The translations under genes were made by a program, and so were the position numbers. A DNA stretch of 64,000 nt from Molanna angustata (Eukaryota > Arthropoda > Insecta > Trichoptera > Molannidae). The notes under the pieces were generated by a model. The model searched no databases, was not told the DNA's origin, and saw nothing but the letters and a program-made list of their open reading frames with translations. Position 1 is the stretch's first letter; every line of letters begins with the position of its first letter. Location: contig OY754978.1 of NCBI GenBank assembly GCA_963576475.1, forward strand, positions 1,785,364 through 1,849,363, read 5' to 3'. This document shows, piece after piece, positions 23,401-32,400 of this stretch.

Positions 23401-26400
23401 ATTAAAAAAAGGTTTTAATATTTCAGTTGAATTTATCCGAAATATGTTAACAGGTACACAGTGGATCGTGATTCACTGTGTACCTTAACCATGTGAGCCA
23501 CTGTGTACCTGTCTGCCATTTTGAATTTAAAATATCAAATAAAAACATTTGTTTTATATTGAATAACCAGTGTAACTTTAAAATAATCTAGACATTATGG
23601 GGCTATTTATACAACAACAACAACAATACTCCCATTATAATATTTTTTTTATATTTTTTTTATACCAAAATAATAAAAAAAATATTACCTTGAAGAAAAT
23701 AGTTCTTGGGTCACTAAATCACTTAAACAAAAACAAGCAGTCTTATTACAATGACTGGTGCTAATTAACTAGTGTAAACCACTTCATGTCTAATAAGGAT
23801 CATTGAGAGAAAATAAGAACATTTTAGTTTTTTTCTTTCTACCTCAAAATGACCTGATTCACTGTGTACCCATGATTCACTGTTGCCACAATGACCCTAT
23901 CCATAAATATAATAAAAATCATCTCACGTTTCGGGCAGTATTGGCAACATTTCATGTAATGATGATACTGTAGCAACACAACAGAGATCGGCAATAGTCT
24001 CTGAAGCACCAGCCAGCCATGGTGTCTCTTCCAGCATCTTATCCAGAACATCAAGTCCTTTGTTCACTTTTTCTATGGCACTATCAGCTATCGAAGATGA
24101 CTGTTTATTCAGTAATGGAAACTAAAAAAAAAAACAGTAATTTACTCTAAAACTTAAATATATAGATATACTTCAAAAATAGTCGATAATTATGACTAAA
24201 GTGGTATAGTTTGATCCTCAGGAAAGGAGAAATTTATTTGAAATATATCTCACGCAAGTCTTCTTTGGACTGGTTGGAAGACTGTTTGCTTGGAAGAAAT
24301 TTGCAAATGGCAACAAACTTATCACTTACGCAAAGTACTATAAAGAGTTTATTATTATTATTATTAAAAATGATTAACCTAGAAAATTTTAAATGAAAAA
24401 TATATGGAGCATCTGTTGGCGATTGGCTCATGACATGTAATATTAGAGATACCTAAATTCATCTCCTCCACCGGTATAAAGATATAGCTGATTGTTGGAA
24501 GCCTTTCACTCGGCCATTAGAAAGTGACGCATTTAATGATTTATTGAAAATTCTTTAATTGCTTGTATATATGCTTCCCTTTTGCAATCATTTAATGTAA
24601 ACCCCTATTTCTCTGAGATCTAATGAAATTCTGTTTTTACTCTTCTTTCAACAGTAAATATATTATGATCTAAATTGTACAGCACAAATCAGCCTCTATT
24701 GGTGGCTGTGCCTTATTAAAAAAAAAATAATAAGTTTATGACAAATCAATACTTTGCACTTGATATAACATTTGCATAAATTCAGGCGTTATCGTAAAAA
24801 AAAAAATATCAAGAGCAATAACTGAATATCAAAAGAATTTCAGAATAATTATAGTCACGATATATTATAGTAACTAAAATACTAGTTGCATGTAATACAT
24901 GAGATCCCACTATCGATGGCGATAGTATGCATAACTGAAGAATACGTACCAAATAATAAACACTATAACACAAATTAATAAATATTTAAAGATATTTTGT
25001 TTCCTATATAAAACATGTATGTATATATGTCAGGATAGGATAGTATGGAGGTCAGTCAGTCTGTTTCCTACCCAAAATATGTAAACAGCATGATGTATGT
25101 TTGTAGATTAAGTAAGTATCAAACTATTGAGTGAGATATTGTGTACTGTGTACTTCCTTACAAATTGTATGAAACAATGTCGTCACTAAATTCAATTTTT
25201 ATAAAAATTGTTAAAAAAAGATGGAAATGTATTACTATAATGTTCACATTTTTATAGAAAATAAAATTTTCTATTTGGAGTGTTTCGACTTTTTTCGATA
25301 TTTGGAAACATAGGCAGTTAAAAACATAAATTTATCATAAAAAATGTTTTTCTTAATAAAAAAATTGAACTTTTTTGAAAAAAAATGAGATTTTGTATGT
25401 GTTTATATTAATAACAATTTTCAGGGTTATAGCTTATACAGTTTTTGAGATATATGAAAAAATAGAGTAAAAATACAAAAAATGTTGTGTATAAAACTTT
25501 TGTAGGCCTATAACTATCTATATATTCTGAAATTTGGGCTCTTTAAATCGAGCGGAACACAGAAACACAAACTGTGTTATTTATAAAAATAAATTTGGTT
25601 CAATTGAACCCGGTTCAAAGTCTTATTCTGAAATTCAAATATTCTCATATAAAAATAAAAAATTCTTGTATAAGAATATTTGAATTTCAGAATAAGACTT
25701 TGAACTGGGTTCAATTGAACCAAATTTATTTTTATAAATAACACTGTAACAGTGAATTACAAGAATTATTTATTTTTATATGAGAATATTTGAATTTCAG
25801 AATAAGACATTGAACCGGGTTCAATTGAACCAAATTTATTTTTATAAATAACATGTTCTACTCCAAATTATGAGTAAATCAATATATATTTTATTTATTT
25901 TATTTAATTTCATTTCCGGTAAATTTACAGTATAATAACATTTATTATATAGATGCATTAGTATAATACTAAAACCAATAACAAATTTCCACATTATTAA
26001 CAATAAATTTTGACTGCTGTGCTTACATACTTAAAGCTACATATGAAAAATATTTAAATCTGAATGCTAGTGCTTGAGTGTATGTATGTGTGTACGTATG
26101 AGTGTAAGGATGTGTATATGTGTGTGAATGTGTCTATATAAGTGAAAGAGAGAATATATAGGTACCCGCAAGCTCACATAGTTTACTCCGTTCAATCTTG
26201 ATTTTTATGCTGCGAAGCATCTAATTTGGTGTTTTTTTTTACTTCAAAGTGGGAAAAACCGTGAATTATATAGACCCTGCATACAAATCTCACGTATATT
26301 GGCTTGATACTTTATCGATATTTTAAGAGAACAAAGTTCTCTTGAATAAATTGACAGTTGGATAATTAGTATGTTGCGGGTAGAAATTACACAGTAAGTT

Positions 26401-29400
26401 TAGAGTTGTAGACTGAAAGATTGAACACAATAAATCTTCAATTTTTCAATTTAAGCATTGATTTGTTAATTATTTTCAAGAAGGGTTAAAGTCAATAAAT
26501 AGCGTGTAAAAATAAATACTTACAACAATATTAACAAGACTCGGGAACAGTATAGAAGAATCAAAATGCAACCTTTGATCAACAATGGCTCTTTTCCGTG
26601 GCTCACGAGGGTATAAATCATCTGTTCTGCCGTAAGATGTCACCAGGTATGCAGATATGGCGTGACTACAAAATAATACAATGTCTTAAATACTATATTA
26701 ATGCAACATTCGATCAACAATCGCTTCTCCGTGGTTCACGAGGGTATAAATCATCGGTTTTGCCGTAAGATGAACAGCATTGTGGATTCCGTATAGACCG
26801 TATATCTGTTGGAGAAAATTGCCTTTCCTTGCCCTTTACGCAGTACTATATCGAATGAATTATTTGCTATTCCTATGTGTAAGACTAATTATTATGCGCA
26901 GAACTCTTTTCTTAGACGTTATAGTTGGAAATTGTATAATTCTGTCGAAAAATCTGCAATCGTTATTCTAAATAAAGATTTTGCAACTTATAAAAGAAAA
27001 CTTTTTAATGTTGTGTGAACTTATATGTGGGTATAATTTTCGCCAAACATCTTCAACGAGCTTCCAGTTGCGCAGAGCGCAAATTTGTATATTTTTGCTT
27101 CGTTGGTCGACGTGTAAATCGCCTAAAACTTCAAGATATTTGGTTACAACTTTACTGTTTTTTTTTAATTCAATCTTGTTTATTGTTTTTTTTATGTTTT
27201 ATTTCAATCTTGTTTATTCATCCTCTTGTTATAACTAATGATTTTTTCTTCATAAATCATCTTATTGTTATACATTTATGGAAACTTTGCTGGTTTATAA
27301 TATGATTATTTTTTTGTACTATTACAATATATTTACAAAACTGTATGTTACATTGATAAATAAATAAAAAAAAAAGATGTCACCAGATAAGCTGACATGG
27401 CATGCCTACAATGTCTTAAATAGTATCTAAATGCAACCTTTGATCAACAATCGTTCTTCTCCATGGCTCACGAGGGTATAAATCATCCATTCATAAAATA
27501 AATAATATACTAACAATAAAATAGACTCCATCGACTTACTTAATTTGATATTATTTAATTGCCCATTACGTCACACCAGGAATCCATTACCATTTAAGTT
27601 ACCAATATGTAAAACAAATTATTTACAGAATACATTTATTCACAGAACTTGTAACAATTTCATTGTGTTCTTTAAGACTATAGACCTCTGTAATACGTCA
27701 ATTTTTAGATTCAAATCATCAGTAATAAAGTCCCTTAATGCCTCTGTGGCTTCTGGTGAGTAATGTTTTTGCAAGCTCTCCTCTTTCTCTTTCCGTCCAA
27801 TTTCTAATATCCTTTCCATCAAACAGATATTACAATTTACACAAAATTAATTATTTCTGTAAACTTAATTGGTCCACTAATGAAGTGTTATATTATTTAT
27901 GTATAATTTGTTATTAAGACTGTATGTTAATAAAATAAAAATAAAATATTATTAAATAATATTAAATATTATTTTTAGTATTTGTAAAATCCAATAAAAA
28001 CCATAATTTTATTGGGTGAGTTTGGTTCTTTTTAGATATTTTAAGACATATTTGTTTTACTTTATTAGACTACCTGCGTGTATTGATAATTCCTTATCCA
28101 TATTTGTCTGATTTTATATCTCTCTAATTCCTTATCCATATTTGTCTGATTTTATATCTCTCTAATTCCTTATCCATATTTGTCTGATTTTATATCTCTC
28201 TAATTCCTTATCCATATTTGTCTGATTTTCTATCTCTCTAATTCCTTATCCATATTTGTCTGATTTTCTATCTCTCTAATTCCTTATCCATATTTGTCTG
28301 ATTTTCTATCTCTCTAATTCCTTATCCATATTTGTCTGATTTTCTATCTCTCTAATTCCTTATCCATATTTGTCTGATTTTCTATCTCTCTAATTCCTTA
28401 TCCATATTTGTCTGATTTTCTATCTCTCTAATTCCTTATCCATATTTGTCTGATTTTCTATCTCTCTAATTCCTTATCCATATTTGTCTGATTTTATATC
28501 TCTCTAATTCCTTATCCATATTTGTCTGATTTTATATCTCTCTAATTCCTTATCCATATTTGTCTGATTTTCTATCTCTCTAATTCCTTATCCATATTTG
28601 TCTGATTTTATATCTCTCTAATTCCTTATCCATATTTGTCTGATTTTCTATCTCTCTAATTCCTTATCAAAATTTGTCCTATCACGTATTTATTTATGTA
28701 AGTTGAGATTTGTATTTATAATGATGAATTACCTGTCCCAAACGGTAAATCCAGTTTCTTCGAGAAGTGGTATCGTGTGTTGAGGATTTTTCTGAAATAT
28801 ATTTATCTAAGTTGAGATATTATGATGTATTTATACCTGCCCAATGAAAGAGAATTAAAACAAAAATAAAAAATGAATATTTGGTACAGTAAAACATTTA
28901 ACTGTAGGCGATAGAAGGAATATTCCTCCATCATAAAAAAAATCTTTGGCAGTATTTATGTTCTAGAACTCCATCGGTTAACAAATACCTAGTCAGCCTA
29001 AACGGTCGTCCTATCAAAAGGAAGATACCTACATAATATGTGGAAATAAAATCAATTTATTTGATTTAAAAAAAAACATAATCCTGAATACCGTATGGAA
29101 AATTTAGAACAACTTTTGAAACAAAAATTAGGTGTTGTGTAATATATTAATTTATTGGTTTAAAATGAAAACCTGACATCTGTGGAAGTTGTTATTAAAT
29201 AATGATAGTTGTATTAGGGTTGTTCAGAACCATTTGGTGTTTATATTTAATAAACTTGTTGTCAAAGAAGTAATTGAGTCTTAAGACAGATGTCGCCTAA
29301 CTGAAAATTGTGTATATTGTTTAGATAATTATTTGGCTTTTGTTACTACTAAGCTAGGGTGATTAATTAAATATGAATTGATAATATTGTAAATGGGGAA

Positions 29401-32400
29401 CAATAAAAAGTTGTCTTTAGGAAGTAAAGACTAAAGGAAAGGTATTCTAGATATAAACCTCCCATATGCCTCTAGGTACATGCACATTACCTTCAAGTAT
29501 TCTGGGGTCATATGCTCCCCCTCCATGAGGTTGACTGTGACCATTTTGAAAGGTATTCCGAGGGCTGCGCCTACCATCATGACAGACCTACACGGTGGAC
29601 TCATATCGTTCATATACAGCACTGGGACCTGCCTGTTCAACACATATTACTATATTTAACAAATCACAAAATATCATAAAATAACTGTTAATGACAATGA
29701 CTTCATAATCTCGAATATATTTTTTAATTGCATATACGCAAACATTGGATTTTTTCCCTGTCGGGATTCAAATGATATTTTTACTGACAAAAACATCTCA
29801 ATAGAGACATGTTGGGATGTCATAGAAGAACCAGGAACTCGGTCACCTACAGGGCTTACGACCTGTCATCGGAATAGTTGGTGAACGTAGCGCAAGCGCA
29901 TAAAGTGATCAGGTAAGCCAGCTGATGACAGGACGTAAGCCCTGTAGGTGCCTGAGTTCCTGGTTTTTCTATGATATCCCAACTTCGTCTCTGTTGAGTT
30001 GTTATTGTCAATAAAAACTTCATAATCTGTTTATTATGTTTGTTTATTATAATACATTAAAGAAAATTTTGTTCTCTGTTTTAATGAGCATATATGTAGG
30101 TAAAATTTCAAGAACAAAACTGGTCTTATATTTGTAGTCTATTAGTCTCAAATACTCCATTGAGTCATAATCTTTGACTTATATCTCTAGTTTTGGTTTT
30201 GATCTTGCAAGTCTTGCGACGTTTATAAAAAATATTTTATATATTTCTGTTAAAATGCAGCAATTACAATGAAATATTTTATATATTTCTGTTAAAATGC
30301 AGCAATTACAATGAAATATTTTATATATTTCTGTTAAAATGCAGCAATTACAATGAAATATTTTATATATTTCTGTTAAAATGCAGCAATTACAATGAAA
30401 TATTTTATATATTTCTGTTAAAATGCAGCAATTACAATGAAATATTTTATATATTTCTGTTAAAATGCAGCAATTACAATGAAATATTTTATATATTTCT
30501 GTTAAAATGCAGCAATTACAATGAAATATTTTATATATTTCTGTTAAAATGCAGCAATTACAATGAAATATTTTATATATTTCTGTTAAAATGCAGCAAT
30601 TACAATGAAATATTTTATATATTTCTGTTAAAATGCAGCAATTACAATGAAATATTTTATATATTTCTGTTAAAATGCAGCAATTACAATGAAATATTTT
30701 ATATATTTCTGTTAAAATGCAGCAATTACAATGAAATATTTTATATATTTCTGTTAAAATGCAGCAATTATAATGAAATATTTTATATATTTCTGTTAAA
30801 ATGCAGCAATTACAATGAAATATTTTATATATATCTGTTAAAATGCAGCAATTACAATGAAATATTTTATATATTTCTGTTAAAATGCAGCAATTACAAT
30901 GAAATATGACAATTTACAATTTGTATTATGTCGATTATTCGTAGTTGGCTGCTTATTTACTAATTAGTAAAAACATCTACATAAGGTAAAGGCGTAAACG
31001 TTGTGGAAATTGAAAATAACGATTTCTATTATACCTAATATTAATTTAAAAAGAATAAAACATGTTTATAAAATTTTGCAAGACTCTTGGTGTTGCAAAG
31101 CCTGGTCATGAGCAAAAGTCTTGCAGACTTGGTCTTGCAAGTCTCGCAAGACCAAGACTGCAAGACTTTTGCTCATTATTAATATTTCCATCGATTCCTG
31201 GCTTCTAAGAAGTATCAATGCCTGTGTGTACAATACAACTGTGGATTTTTTCAAGAGAACTTTGTTTAACATATCGACAATGTTTCAAGCCAGGATACGT
31301 ATAAGATTTGTATGCACGGTCTATATTTTTCACGGCTTCGAGGCTTCGCAGCATATATGTTCTATGTAGGATTTACTCAGAAGGTTTTTTCAAAAAAAAA
31401 ATACAGAGTTTCTCAAACATTTTTTATTAAGGATTTATGTGATTTTTATGATAAATTTATGTGATTAACTGCCTATATTTCCAAAGTTTTTAAAAATATC
31501 GAAAAAACCCGAAATACCGCAACTAGATAATTTAATTTGCTATAAAAATATTAACATTGTAGCAGTACCTACCTACATCTATTTTTTTTTTAACAATTTT
31601 TATATAAATTGCAATAGAAAATTATTTTATCTAGTTGGGGTGTTTCACCGTTTTTCGATATTGTTAAAAAGAATGATAACATAGGCAGTTAAACACATAC
31701 ATAAAAACAGTTTGAGAAACCCTGATTTTTTTTTCATATAAACAAACTTGAATATTATATTTGGCTAGATTTATACAAATTTTCAATTTAATCTTGCATT
31801 TGTCTTTATTTATACAATTTCTATGTGTTCTAGCTTTTATGGTTGTCGAGATATATGGAAAAATGAAATCAAAATTCAAAATTGTGACTGGAACAAAAAT
31901 TAAAATTCGAAGTATAATAGTTTTTAAGCCTTTAACTATATAAAGTTTCTGAAATTTAAGGCTATGTAAATCAAGCGTGTCAAAAGTTATAAGGACATGC
32001 ACACACAGACACACTAAATGAGTAAATCCATACGAATAACATATTATATGCTGCGAAGCCTCTAAGTTGGTGACGTTGGTGTTTTTTTACTTCAAAGTTA
32101 AAAAGAGCATGAAAATTATAGCACTGGCCATATAAACTCGGGGATCTTGACTTGAAACTTGGTATATCTGTTAACTGTTAAGAGGAAAAAAAAATGTCTT
32201 GAATAATCGACACTTGGATTGCAAATTGTTACGCGAGGTTCTAAATGTAGTGCATTTTAAGGTGTGACGAGTCCAGTGTGTGGAAATACACGCACGTGTC
32301 GTGCTTCCATTTATAAGGGAATGCTCCACCCGCACATTTGTCGCTGGTTGCCTCGCATTGTGGGATATGCCGTGAGGGCATGAATCAATGTATGAACTTA

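Noticed and set aside
28089..28683. CRISPR-like regular array
   Set aside because: The units are contiguous with no unique spacers, and this is animal DNA; it is a minisatellite. The same holds for the arrays at 30223, 34596 and 39499.
29431..29643. GST-A catalytic exon as a 70-codon independent gene
   Set aside because: The start codon would be GTG inside the acceptor region and the 3' part is intron; it is one exon of a spliced gene.
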